NCBI GenBank assembly: GCA_025358295.1
Contig: JANYJY010000074.1
Coordinates: 1 to 64,000, forward strand
Source: Gammaproteobacteria bacterium
Lineage (GTDB): Bacteria > Pseudomonadota > Gammaproteobacteria > Steroidobacterales > Steroidobacteraceae
Direction of reading: 5' to 3'
Length of the DNA: 64,000 bases
Position numbers and translations under genes: made by a program. Numbering within the stretch: position 1 is the stretch's first letter; every line of letters starts with the position of its first letter. Below, piece by piece: positions 54,095-63,037 of the stretch. The notes beneath the pieces are model-generated. The model was not told where the DNA came from. It was given only the letters and a program-made list of their open reading frames with translations, and made no database searches.

Positions 54095-55285
54095 ATGTCT
54101 AGTCGTCTGGATGCCCTATGCAGCCTGCGGTGGCGGCTGGCGCTGGGATTGCTCATCGCCGCGATAAGTTACTGGCTCTACACGCACCCGCCCTTTACTT
54201 CGATTCACCGCGGCGAGGTCCTGGTACGCACGGACGCGCTCAACGGAACGGCCGGAGTTTATACCGTAGGCACCGTGCTCGCGCTGCCGGGCATCCATCA
54301 AGTGCGCCGGTTCTCGACCCGCGATCAGGTGTATCGGCCGATTGAAAGCGCAAGCGCCATGGGGCCCGCGCCGTTTCAGTCGATTGAAGGACTATCGATA
54401 GGCATCGACCTGGCCGTTCGTTGGTCCGTCGATCCCACGCGTCTAGTGCAATTGTCGAGGGAATTTCCGGACAATCTGAACGACGATCTCGTCCGCCCCG
54501 CCGTACAGGGAGTGATATTTCCCTTGTTCGCCAGATATTCGGTGCGCGAAATTTTCTCGAGCAAGCGAGGGTCGATCCAACAAGAATTGATGACCGAACT
54601 CAAACCCAAGTTTGCGGCCATGGGGCTGCAACTGCGCGGCGTGGAAATGGGGAAAGTGGATCTGCCTCAGGATTACCGCGCCGGAATGGAAAAACTTCTG
54701 GCCGAGGAACTTGAGACCGAAAAGGTCCGCTATACGCTGACGCTCAAGGAAGCGCAGGTAAAGCAGCAGCAGCTCGAAGCCGAGGCCGACAAGGTACGGC
54801 GCCAGACGGCGGCCGAGGCCGCGGGCCAGGAACAGGTCATCGCCGCCCGCGCGCAGGAGGAAACTATGAAGCACATCCTGCCCTTCAAACACAAGCAGAT
54901 CGAGCAGCGCAAATTGGAGGCCGAGGCCGACAAAGTCGCGCGCATTCGCACCGCGGAAGGCGCCGCGGAGGCGCGCCGCATTGAAGCCAGGGGCGAGGCA
55001 GATTCGCGGCAGAAGCTCGCGGATGCGGAGGCGTACCGACTAGATCTGGTGGGTAAGACCAACGCCGGCCAGATGGAGCGCGAGGGGGCGTTGATCACTC
55101 ACTACCCACTGTTGATTCAGAAAACCCTCGCCGATAAACTCTCAGACAAGGTGCAGGTCATCATCGCGCCGACCCCGGTCGCCGGACGGTTCATCGGTGC
55201 GAATCTCATCGGTGCTCAAGACTCGGCAGGCTCCAGCGACGACACGGCAACCGCCCCACCGTCGCGCGGCGCGAGTTCGCCATGA
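54095..55285 (+). CDS. SPFH/Band 7 (prohibitin/stomatin-like) membrane protein
   Basis: A 396-residue protein with one N-terminal transmembrane helix (about 13-32), a Band 7 domain (about 35-215: RGEVLVRTDAL, IGIDLAVRWSVD, FARYSVREIFSSKR) and a long Glu/Ala/Lys-rich coiled coil (about 215-340), then a disordered tail. The topology resembles HflK/HflC and stomatin, which oligomerise in the membrane and control proteases or lipid domains. It is not the usual hflKC pair: the gene after it, overlapping by 4 bases, encodes an SH3-like protein. An in-frame TTG two codons upstream is less likely. Confidence 0.85.
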   Translation: MSSRLDALCSLRWRLALGLLIAAISYWLYTHPPFTSIHRGEVLVRTDALNGTAGVYTVGTVLALPGIHQVRRFSTRDQVYRPIESASAMGPAPFQSIEGLSIGIDLAVRWSVDPTRLVQLSREFPDNLNDDLVRPAVQGVIFPLFARYSVREIFSSKRGSIQQELMTELKPKFAAMGLQLRGVEMGKVDLPQDYRAGMEKLLAEELETEKVRYTLTLKEAQVKQQQLEAEADKVRRQTAAEAAGQEQVIAARAQEETMKHILPFKHKQIEQRKLEAEADKVARIRTAEGAAEARRIEARGEADSRQKLADAEAYRLDLVGKTNAGQMEREGALITHYPLLIQKTLADKLSDKVQVIIAPTPVAGRFIGANLIGAQDSAGSSDDTATAPPSRGASSP

Positions 55286-56685
55286 TGCTCGCAATCATGG
55301 CCGGCGTGGCCATTGTCGTAATGGATCACACCTCCCTGCGCGTCGCGCCGCACACGGGCGCTATCGAGCTGGCGGCGCTCTGGCAGGGAGATGTGCTCGA
55401 AATCCGCGGTGAGGCTCCGGGATACCTGCAGGTCTATGACTACAGTCGTGAGCGTGGCGGGTATCTGAGAAGCGAATCGGCCCGTCCCGTGGATCTCAGC
55501 GAGGCCGGGGCACCCCAGTTGCTCGAGGTGCTGCGCTTCCTGCGCGACACTCCTGGGTCCGAGGCACTGGGTATCAGCTACGGCGCGGCCTATCTCAAAG
55601 CTGCGCCGGCGCGAGCGCTCACGGCCGAGCCCTTCGATGCCATCGGACAGATGGCTGAGCGGCTGGCCGACAGGGTCTCGGGCAGCGCAAACCATTCGGC
55701 CGGCCGCGCCGAACATCTCCAGGTGGTACAACAATTCGGTGTGCGCATGCGCAGCGTCGAGCGCAATGGTCGAGTGCAAGTGTGCTACGACGGTGAACTA
55801 TTCCATCGTGTGTTGGCGATGTCTAACGCCACCCCCGAGCAACGCGCGCAGGCCGCGCTCGGCCTCACGAGATCGGATTGCAGAGAGCCCAACCAGGGCA
55901 CCGCGCGAATCACCGCTCTCGACGAAGAACGTCGGGACGTGCTCGACTCCGTCAAGGATCAGGATGTGTCCGCCATGACTCGCAGCCGCGTCCACGCCCG
56001 GCGTGCCGGGATTCTGGCATCCATAGCCTACCAGCAGGCGCGGCGCGGCGATCCCACCGGGCCGGTAACCGAACGCGCAATAGCCGAGCTGCTTGCCGTC
56101 CACCCAACCGATCTCAGCGATGACCGACGGGATGAGTATATGGATGCAATACTGCGCGTCAGCGCCGTTCGCTGGGGCCGCCAGACCACCGCATTCCAAG
56201 AAGGACCTTTCATTCTCACGGCCACTTCGGGAGATCCGGGTCAAACCTGCATTGCGCTGCAAGACGTACGTCGGCGCGGTGCAGCACCGCTGTTGCGACG
56301 GTGCACCTACGGCATCCCGTGGATGGCCTCCGCACAGGCTATCCCACAGGCCCCCGCGCTGGCGCTTGCCGTTCAACCGCTGGAAGGCTGGCGTGAGCTC
56401 TGGATATTTCATCAGAAGGCCGGCACCTGGGCCATCGACGTGCTCTCACCCGGTACCGACAATCCCGAAGAAGGCTACGTGGAGTATGCCGGATTCGCGC
56501 CAGGCGCAAGGCGTCTGCTCACGGCCCGCGAGGTCCGCGATCACGGTCGGTATCAACGTCGCTTCGAGGAGTTTAGGCTCGATGATCTCGCGCTGGTGCG
56601 CCAGGCAAACGCCCCGAACTCGCTACGCGACTTCGCTCTCTGGCAAGACCCTGCTTGGCGGCGTGACACGCTGGCGCTGCATTGA
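55282..56685 (+). CDS. SH3-like domain hypothetical protein coupled to SPFH
   Basis: A 467-residue protein with an N-terminal hydrophobic stretch (MMLAIMAGVAIVVM, probable anchor) and a bacterial SH3-type domain (LRVAPHTGAIELAALWQGDVLEIRGEAPGYLQVYDYSRERGGYLRSE, 18-65). The remaining about 380 residues are helical in the middle (MTRSRVHARRAGILASIAYQQARRG) and beta-rich at the end; I do not recognise that part. It starts within the SPFH stop codon (ATGA), so the two are translated together and probably form a complex at the inner membrane. Confidence 0.72.
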   Translation: MMLAIMAGVAIVVMDHTSLRVAPHTGAIELAALWQGDVLEIRGEAPGYLQVYDYSRERGGYLRSESARPVDLSEAGAPQLLEVLRFLRDTPGSEALGISYGAAYLKAAPARALTAEPFDAIGQMAERLADRVSGSANHSAGRAEHLQVVQQFGVRMRSVERNGRVQVCYDGELFHRVLAMSNATPEQRAQAALGLTRSDCREPNQGTARITALDEERRDVLDSVKDQDVSAMTRSRVHARRAGILASIAYQQARRGDPTGPVTERAIAELLAVHPTDLSDDRRDEYMDAILRVSAVRWGRQTTAFQEGPFILTATSGDPGQTCIALQDVRRRGAAPLLRRCTYGIPWMASAQAIPQAPALALAVQPLEGWRELWIFHQKAGTWAIDVLSPGTDNPEEGYVEYAGFAPGARRLLTAREVRDHGRYQRRFEEFRLDDLALVRQANAPNSLRDFALWQDPAWRRDTLALH

Positions 56686-56799
56686 TGTGGACGTTCACCC
56701 GGCTGAAGCAGACCTCTATCTGAACGGGGACATCGACACGGGAAGGTTCATCAGGCTTAATTAGCGACGTAGCAATCACCGGATACAGCGGGGTTGGCG

Positions 56800-57567
56800 A
56801 TGGCGACTACGATAGTTGATCTACAACCTCGGTATTCTGTCGCGCGGCACGCCGGCTGGGTGCGAATCTCCCATTGGATACTCGCGGCGAGCGTGGTCAC
56901 TCTCGCGTTCTCCGGATTCATGATTCTGATGGCCCATCCCCGCCTCTATTGGGGCAAGGTCGGCAATGATCTGACGCCGGCGCTGTTCGAACTTCCGATC
57001 ACCCGCAACTACATGCACGGCGGATGGACCACGCCGATTGCGTTCTTTCCGAATAACAGCGCCGTCGTGAGTGCCGCGCGCACCTACGATATCTTCAACG
57101 AAAACAGCTGGGCGCGGAGTCTGCACTTTCTGTCGGCCTGGTTCCTGGTCGTCACGAGCCTTATTTATCTTGTCGTGGGCCTCGCAACCGGCCACCTATG
57201 GCGCGACCTTGTTCCTCGCCTCAGAGAAGTTTCGCCGCGAACCCTTTGGCGGGATGTCATGTCGCACCTGCGCCTTCCTATGCCGGTCGCTCGCGGCGGT
57301 CCACCCTACGGATCTCTGCAGAAGCTCGCCTATGCAGGCGTGATCCTGATCGCGTTACCGCTGATGGTCTTGACGGGGCTAACGATGTCGCCGGCCGTGA
57401 CGGCCGCCTATCCATTGTTGATGGATCTGTTCGGCGGATCGCAGTCCGCACGAACTATTCACTTCTTTGCATTCGCGCTGCTCATGCTGTTTCTGTTGGT
57501 GCACGTCGTCATGGTCGCGCTCACCGGATTCAGGCACCAGATCCGAACTATGACTATCGGTAACTGA
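56800..57567 (+). CDS. di-haem membrane cytochrome b (formate dehydrogenase gamma-like)
   Basis: A 255-residue membrane protein with four or five helices. Histidines suited to bind two b haems are in RISHWILAASVV, RSLHFLSAWFLVV, ARTIHFFAFALLMLFLLVHVV. This is the bacterial cytochrome b561/FdnI-type fold used to link periplasmic enzymes to the quinone pool. It ends one base before the molybdopterin oxidoreductase ATG, so the two are surely a redox pair: Moco protein outside, cytochrome b inside. A TTG two codons upstream is an alternative start. Confidence 0.87.
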   Translation: MATTIVDLQPRYSVARHAGWVRISHWILAASVVTLAFSGFMILMAHPRLYWGKVGNDLTPALFELPITRNYMHGGWTTPIAFFPNNSAVVSAARTYDIFNENSWARSLHFLSAWFLVVTSLIYLVVGLATGHLWRDLVPRLREVSPRTLWRDVMSHLRLPMPVARGGPPYGSLQKLAYAGVILIALPLMVLTGLTMSPAVTAAYPLLMDLFGGSQSARTIHFFAFALLMLFLLVHVVMVALTGFRHQIRTMTIGN

Positions 57568-57568
57568 C

Positions 57569-58342
57569 ATGAACAAAGATAAACTGATTATCAGTCGTCG
57601 CAAGATTGTCACCGGGCTTGCATCCACGGGCGGTTTGCTGCTTGCCGGCTGCTCCTCCCCTGACTTGCCGCCGACTTACGGCAATGTGCTCAGGATGGGA
57701 GACCTTCTGACATACCGTGCGTTCAGAATGCTGCTGCCGAGACAGTCGCTGGTCCGCGAGTACGATCACCAAGACATTTCCGCGAGCCCTGCGATCGGGA
57801 CATCAAATCCGGCCGATCCGCAAGGGAACCTTTTCAACGCAGAACGCGGGGCTCGATACGATCGCCTTCGGGCCGGTGGATTCGCGGACTGGCGCATCAA
57901 GGTCGAGGGGCGGGTTGCAAGGCCCGGCAGCTACTCACTCGCGGACCTAAAAGCACTGCCGTCGCGAACTCAAATCACAAAGCACACCTGCGAGGAAGGC
58001 TGGTCTGCGATTGCGCAATGGACGGGCGTACCGCTTCGCGCCGTGCTCGAGGCTTCAGGCATGCTGCCCTCGGCACGTTTCGTGAATTTTTATGCCTATG
58101 ACGAAACCGCCGAGGGCCTCGACATGCTCGATGCGCTCCACCCCCAAACGATTCTCGCCTATGGAATGAACGGTCGCGACTTACCGCTCGCACACGGGGC
58201 GCCGCTACGTTTGCGCATCGAGACTCAACTTGGCTACAAGAGCGTCAAATTCCTGGACCGCATCGTCGTCAAGGACGAGTTCGACGACCTTGGTAAGATC
58301 GGCTCTTTGCAAAATGGCTGGGCATGGTACGTCGGAATCTGA
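57569..58342 (+). CDS. molybdopterin-dependent oxidoreductase, Tat lipoprotein
   Basis: A 257-residue sulfite-oxidase-fold protein. It carries a Tat motif (SRRKIVTG, 9-16) immediately followed by a lipobox, LLAGC (24-28), so it is probably exported folded and lipidated at Cys28. The Moco ligand is Cys141 in HTCEEGW. FVNFYAYDETAE and GAPLRLRIETQLGYKSVKFLDRI are the usual C-terminal family blocks. The relation to YedY (MsrP) is clear, but the partner is a formate-dehydrogenase-type cytochrome b, not YedZ. The substrate is unknown; S-oxides or sulfite are possible. Confidence 0.87.
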   Translation: MNKDKLIISRRKIVTGLASTGGLLLAGCSSPDLPPTYGNVLRMGDLLTYRAFRMLLPRQSLVREYDHQDISASPAIGTSNPADPQGNLFNAERGARYDRLRAGGFADWRIKVEGRVARPGSYSLADLKALPSRTQITKHTCEEGWSAIAQWTGVPLRAVLEASGMLPSARFVNFYAYDETAEGLDMLDALHPQTILAYGMNGRDLPLAHGAPLRLRIETQLGYKSVKFLDRIVVKDEFDDLGKIGSLQNGWAWYVGI

Positions 58343-58619
58343 ATCGAGATAACAACAAGATTTCCAATCGATTTCTGGGCTTTTGGGCGGCTCGCGGCGC
58401 GTCGGCACTACACCGCCGCCACGCTCGGCGCCCTTGACCCTGCCAATCAATTGATCGGCTGCTTGGGCTTGCTCAAATAGGCATGCACATCCTTCACGTC
58501 TTGCATTGTCACAACATCGGAAAAATGACTTGGATCGATCAATTACCACGCTCCTATCGCCCCCGCATCGATAACATTCCCGTATTCGCACTCCTTTTAG
58601 CGGGCGATTCCAGCCGTTG

Positions 58620-59226
58620 TTAGGGTTTTCGCAGCGCCTCAAACAGATCTCCGCGCGGCTCTTTTTTCCTTAAGGTACACCCCAACTGTAGCCGCTCTTC
58701 TGTTCCATAAGCGGTCTGGCCAAGGTCGAGAATGGCAGCGCAGGGATCGAGAATCCGTAGTCTCAAGCCGTGTCCGGTCGCCTCCAGACGCTGAGCATGC
58801 GGATCCCATGGAGCAACGTTGACGGGTGAAGCCGGAGCGGCTGGCGTTCGATTCTGCTGTTCACGCCTGAGTATTTCCGCCGCCGAATACTGCGCTTCTG
58901 CGATCCAATCGATTGTCGGCGCGTCTAGCCCCGGCTGGTTGTCTTGTGCCCAATACATCTGCGTATCTAGTGGCGCTAGATTCGGAATTGAAAGATTGCC
59001 TGGTTCAATTAACAAATGCGGCGACTTTACAGGCTGTTGCAGCGCCACCGGGGGGGCGGCGACGCTCGGCAAAGATCAAGAATATCGTCGCGGCTTCCGC
59101 CGTTGCATTCTGTGATTTATAGGTAAGCTTGGCGCGCAAAAGGTAGGCGATGAGGCTGCCGTGCAGCAAGCAGATGACTATCAGCACCGCGGGCCGTAAA
59201 TAACGATTATTGTCGCGGTCTCCCAC
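58620..59226 (-). pseudogene. membrane-anchored hypothetical protein, frameshifted at C7 tract
   Basis: The first reading frame starts at 59226 with a membrane anchor (RPAVLIVICLLHGSLIAYLL, about 11-30) and reaches AERRRPPGG, then stops at 59005. A second frame, offset by one base, carries PPVALQQPVKSPHLLIEP through GDLFEALRKP. They join at a run of seven C (59056-59050 on the minus strand); removing one C restores a single protein of about 200 residues. The C-terminal part has a Cys-containing LRILDPCAAILDL segment seen in a transmembrane hypothetical family of this group. It may be phase-variable, a true pseudogene or a sequencing error. Confidence 0.65.
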
Positions 59227-59330
59227 GTCGTTGGTAGATTGGCTCGCTGAATGGAAGTTCCCTCGATCGCGCCGCCGGCACGGCGCTACACTCTATCGCA
59301 GCGGATGGCGCCGCTGCGTCCCCTCGCTGC

Positions 59331-59738
59331 TTACGCGTGACCGACGCCGAGAAGCGTTTCCACTGCATGGAGCAAATCCTCAACCTCGAACGGCTTGGTG
59401 AGCACCACATGCGCACCGGCCTCTTCGGCCGACTTAAGATAAGCATTGGTCGCGATAGCCGCGGGCTGGTAGCCCGCTGCGCCGAAATTGCCACCCCCGG
59501 AAATGGCCACGATTCGCACCCGCGGAAACTCCTTGCGAATCAATTGAATTGCCTGCACGCCGTTCATCTTCGGCATGATGATATCGGTAATAACAAGGTC
59601 CATCGGAGTGCGCCCGAGCTGCTCCAACGCGTCCGTCGCATTGTCCGCGGTGAGCACCTCATACCCAGCGAGATCCAGCACACACTTGACAGAATCGCGT
59701 ACGTCCAGTTCATCATCGACGATCAGTATTTTGCGCAT
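59331..59738 (-). CDS. stand-alone CheY-like response regulator
   Basis: A 135-residue single receiver domain: acidic pair in VDDELDVR, phospho-acceptor Asp52 in VITDIIMP, and Lys115 in VLTKPF. There is no output domain. A longer loop (GGGNFGAAGYQPAAIATN) between strands 4 and 5 is typical of receivers paired with hybrid-like kinases. It starts six bases after the sensor kinase stop and must be its partner. With no DNA-binding domain it may act as a phosphate shuttle or through protein contacts. Confidence 0.9.
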   Translation of the reverse strand: MRKILIVDDELDVRDSVKCVLDLAGYEVLTADNATDALEQLGRTPMDLVITDIIMPKMNGVQAIQLIRKEFPRVRIVAISGGGNFGAAGYQPAAIATNAYLKSAEEAGAHVVLTKPFEVEDLLHAVETLLGVGHA

Positions 59739-59744
59739 CTCGCC

Positions 59745-61220
59745 TCATGCATCGGCTGCGACGACCTCGTTGCCAACCCCTACGACAACGGGAAATAACA
59801 CCCTGAATGTCGTACCCTCGCCGATTTTCGTCTCAACCGCAATGCTGGCCCCGAAACTCTCCACGATTCCATGAACCACCGAAAGACCTAAACCGGTCCC
59901 CTGACCCACCGAACGCGTCGTGAAGAACGGTTCGAATATTCGCTCGACCGTGTCGGGGTCCATTCCGTGCCCATTATCGCTGACCCACAGTTCAACGCTC
60001 GGCTGCCTGCCGGGGCCTTGGTCGCCGCAATCGCGACAGCGCAGACCGATGCTAAGAACACCATCCATGCCTTCCATCGCCTGATAGGCGTTCGTGCACA
60101 AATTTATCACAAGATGCAGCGCGAGCGTCGCGTCGGCCTTGACCAGAGGGATCTCTTCGGCAATTTCGGTCCGTATTTCAATGCTTGGCGGCGCGAGTGC
60201 TGAAAAGAGATTCAGACCCTCGGTTACCACTACTCTCAGATCGATCAGAGCCAGTCTCGCCTCGTCGAGTTCGCGGGTAAACGTCAGGATCTTCTTGACG
60301 ACGTCCTTGGCGCGCCGTGCCGCGCCCAGCACTCGCTCCAGATGCGCCCGCGAGCCGCCTGCAAGCGACGCGTCTTGCAACACTGTGCTTGTAAAGAGAA
60401 TGATCGGCACGAGCACATTGTTGAATTCGTGTGCGATACCGCTGGCAAGCGTACCGACGGTCTCGAGGCGCTGACGATGCCGGAGTTGCCTTTGCAATTC
60501 CTCGCGGCGAGCCTCGGATTGTTCCTTTTCCTTGATAACTCCGACGAGCTCACGACGCATGCCTTCCAGGTCCGACGCCAAGTCGTGGAGCTCGCGAATG
60601 CCGGTGCTGACATTGAGCACCCTAGCGTAGTCGCCGGTGGCGATGACTCGCGACACATCCTGTAGCCGGTGGATGGGCCTAGACAGACGATAGCTAAGCA
60701 CGATGGCAATGCCGATCGCGACTCCTAGATAAACCCCCAACAGCCACAGCATTCGCCGCAGAGCGAGGTGGATCCGTTCTTGCGCAGGTAATTCATCGAA
60801 GCCCAAGCGCAGCTCCGCATTGTGACCCGCGTGTACGATTGGCAGGACGATGAAGTAGATGCCGTCGCCCCCCTGGCCAAAACCCAGGTCGGTGTGGCGC
60901 GGCGAGAGGATATCCGCCGATCCCAGTCTGCTGCGTGTGGCAACCCCTCGATCGTACAGCTCTGCATAGAGAGCCTCTCCGTGCAGTACCGCAAGGTCGA
61001 GAAGATCTTCGGTTCGCTGGCGTGAATCGAGCGCGGCGCCCACCTCGAATTCTTCAGCGACCACGCGCGCAAAGGTTCTCGCATGCTCGACGAACAAATT
61101 CTCATGGCTCTTTCGGATTACATATCCCATCCCAAAGAACAGCGCCGGCAACAGAATGAGATGTACTGCCACCACCCACAGCGTGACGTAATTCGCGAAG
61201 GACGTTCTCAGTCGTACCAT
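59745..61220 (-). CDS. sensor histidine kinase
   Basis: A 491-residue kinase. Two transmembrane helices (about 11-35 and 155-177) flank a periplasmic domain of about 120 residues with no known signature. HAMP (about 178-230) and a short coiled coil lead to HisKA with His264 in GIAHEFNNVL, then HATPase with NLCTNAYQAM, DNGHGMD and GTGLGLSV. GIAHEFNN marks the HisKA subgroup that often pairs with stand-alone receivers, as here. The ATG at 61220 lies 13 bases inside the preceding gene's end, so translation is coupled. Confidence 0.9.
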   Translation of the reverse strand: MVRLRTSFANYVTLWVVAVHLILLPALFFGMGYVIRKSHENLFVEHARTFARVVAEEFEVGAALDSRQRTEDLLDLAVLHGEALYAELYDRGVATRSRLGSADILSPRHTDLGFGQGGDGIYFIVLPIVHAGHNAELRLGFDELPAQERIHLALRRMLWLLGVYLGVAIGIAIVLSYRLSRPIHRLQDVSRVIATGDYARVLNVSTGIRELHDLASDLEGMRRELVGVIKEKEQSEARREELQRQLRHRQRLETVGTLASGIAHEFNNVLVPIILFTSTVLQDASLAGGSRAHLERVLGAARRAKDVVKKILTFTRELDEARLALIDLRVVVTEGLNLFSALAPPSIEIRTEIAEEIPLVKADATLALHLVINLCTNAYQAMEGMDGVLSIGLRCRDCGDQGPGRQPSVELWVSDNGHGMDPDTVERIFEPFFTTRSVGQGTGLGLSVVHGIVESFGASIAVETKIGEGTTFRVLFPVVVGVGNEVVAADA

Positions 61221-61666
61221 AGAACCCGCAATACCTTGATTCGGGGATCGTTCGCCACATCTTTTGCCCAAGCATAACTAACCACGGTCGGATCGGCTAT
61301 GACCGCGCGTATCAATAGCGCAATATCTCTGTAGGCAACCGGCTTTACTTGACCTTGAATGAGCGCGAGCCGCAGCACGCTGCGGTCATAGGTGGTCTCG
61401 GACATGGAAACGATATTCTGCAGAAATATTTCCTTGACGCGTGCATCGACTTCATCGAGCACTGGCCGCAGCCGATCGCCGTTGTGGATAACAGTCAGCC
61501 CGAGAAAAAGTTTGCGCACCTCATGCGAGTCGAGTTGTTCGATTTTGCTGTCCGCGCTGACGATGAGCACAAGCTGTTCGGCGGCCGACGCCGGCCTTGC
61601 CATTATCAGCAGGGTAACGAGCACGGTCGTGACCGCGATTTTTTTCACGGAATTGCAGCGCTCCAT
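61208..61666 (-). CDS. small periplasmic PstS-like binding protein
   Basis: A 152-residue exported protein: signal peptide (about 8-28, ending ASAA) then a half-length periplasmic-binding domain (LVLIVSADSKIEQLDSHEVRKLFLGL ... VKPVAYRDIALLIRAVIADPTVVSYAW). LVLIVSADS and the SHEVRKLFLG block resemble the first lobe of phosphate-type PstS proteins, but the second lobe is absent. It overlaps the beta-barrel gene by 22 bases and the kinase by 13. A ligand-presenting partner for the kinase sensor domain is the best guess. Confidence 0.75.
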   Translation of the reverse strand: MERCNSVKKIAVTTVLVTLLIMARPASAAEQLVLIVSADSKIEQLDSHEVRKLFLGLTVIHNGDRLRPVLDEVDARVKEIFLQNIVSMSETTYDRSVLRLALIQGQVKPVAYRDIALLIRAVIADPTVVSYAWAKDVANDPRIKVLRVLWYD

Positions 61667-62745
61667 TGCGCACGTAATTCATTCGACTTTTGGGACAGCG
61701 AAACGATGTGAGAAATTTCGAAGGTCAACGCCTGGCGCCGGGTGAAATCCCAGCGCAGGCCGAGAGCCTGCCGACGCAACGCAATTTCGATATCGCCGTC
61801 AGCGTCGTTGAATAACGCGACGTAGCGCGATTCTTGCAACCGCGCGGAACATTCCAATCGCCCGAAGACGGTGAAGCGCCTGGGCAGCTGCCTCTCGAAT
61901 TGCAGGTAACCGGACGTGAAACTTTCGTGTTGGGAGATCTGCATCAGCGACACGTCAACGTAATAGCCGGCCGCAACGATCCGCCATGGCTCTGCCGTCC
62001 AATCGCTGTATGCACCATAGATGCTGAGCTTGAGGTTGTTCGAGTTCAGCGAAGCCAATGTGCGCGCACTGCTGACGGAGAGATCATCGTGCCCAAACAA
62101 CAATCCCAGGCTGCTGGCGCCGGTATAGTGCGGCAGGTAGGCGAGCCGTCCCGTCACGGATAATCTGTGCCTCCCCGGATTGCTGCCAATCAGGCTAAAG
62201 GCATCCAGTTGCTGGTCCGACAGAACGGGCGCGGCGCCGACCCCGCTGGATATTTGAATCGCCCCGTCCTTGCCGAACGGTTGACGCGACTCGAACAGCG
62301 CTCCGATGATGTGTTGGGGAATTATCCCGTGTTCGTCCTCCCAACGTTCGATGTAGGGCCGCGTGATGTCGGTTTGCAAGTATTGCCCATGATGATGCTC
62401 CGTGTTCCAGGCACTCGCGGGCTGATGAAAACGGCCAAGCCAGAGAACCGTTTCCGGAACGAACTCGAAACCCATTTGAAACCGCTCGAGGTCGCGCTCG
62501 TCGGGGGTTACGTAGTACTCGCCAAAGACACGGAATCGATGTGCGGTTGCGCCAAAGACCAGGTCGGCGTCGATCCAAGGGTCGGCGCCTCCCGAGTGAG
62601 TCTGACCAGTCCCGTGAAATGCCTCAGCCGCGACGAAGACTTCGAAATCGCTGGACGAATGCTCGTGCTCCGCAATTGCCAGGTTCGCAGAAAGGACTCC
62701 CAGGGCGGTACCGAGCAGAACTTCTCTAAGGCGACAATTGAACAT
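61645..62745 (-). CDS. outer-membrane beta-barrel-like protein of a signalling operon
   Basis: A 366-residue exported protein with a signal peptide (about 9-25, LGTALGVLSANLAIA) and a mature part of alternating amphipathic strands rich in aromatic residues, such as HRFRVFGEYYV, ETVLWLGRFHQPASAW and LRWDFTRRQALTFEISHIV. A histidine cluster, NTEHHHGQYLQ, follows the third strand and could bind metal. I recognise it only as a porin-like barrel. It heads the operon leading to the binding protein, kinase and receiver, so a role in letting a ligand reach the sensor is plausible. Confidence 0.65.
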   Translation of the reverse strand: MFNCRLREVLLGTALGVLSANLAIAEHEHSSSDFEVFVAAEAFHGTGQTHSGGADPWIDADLVFGATAHRFRVFGEYYVTPDERDLERFQMGFEFVPETVLWLGRFHQPASAWNTEHHHGQYLQTDITRPYIERWEDEHGIIPQHIIGALFESRQPFGKDGAIQISSGVGAAPVLSDQQLDAFSLIGSNPGRHRLSVTGRLAYLPHYTGASSLGLLFGHDDLSVSSARTLASLNSNNLKLSIYGAYSDWTAEPWRIVAAGYYVDVSLMQISQHESFTSGYLQFERQLPRRFTVFGRLECSARLQESRYVALFNDADGDIEIALRRQALGLRWDFTRRQALTFEISHIVSLSQKSNELRAQWSAAIP

Positions 62746-62879
62746 TCCAGGCGCTCCAGGCGTGCAGGCATGCGCGCCGATTCTTGATGGTGTGGTCGGG
62801 AACCAATATCGCTACTTTGCCGGGCAAAGACGAACGCCGCGAGTCGGGAATGACTGTATACGGCAGCGGGCGTTGCCTG

Positions 62880-62892
62880 GCCCCTGAGGGGC
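62880..62892. promoter_or_regulatory. short palindrome in divergent promoter region
   Basis: GCCCCTGAGGGGC is a 5-bp inverted repeat with a TGA centre, between the barrel operon start (62745) and the NarL-type regulator start (63038). It could be a regulator site; nothing else is recognisable in this 292-base spacer. Confidence 0.35.
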
Positions 62893-63037
62893 TTGCGGTT
62901 CAGAGACAGTGCACATAGACTCGGGGAAGCTGCAGGTGGAATTCGCAACCAGGGAGTGAGGTTGTCGGAAACTCAAAAAAGAATATCGCCGTGCATGAGG
63001 CGTCAGCCCCGCGGGGAACAATGATCGGATCGCCTTG

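Noticed and set aside
58205-58642. A 145-codon minus-strand frame between the Moco protein and the frameshifted gene
   Set aside because: About a third of it lies antisense to the Moco protein's conserved C-terminus and the rest has no recognisable pattern or ribosome site.
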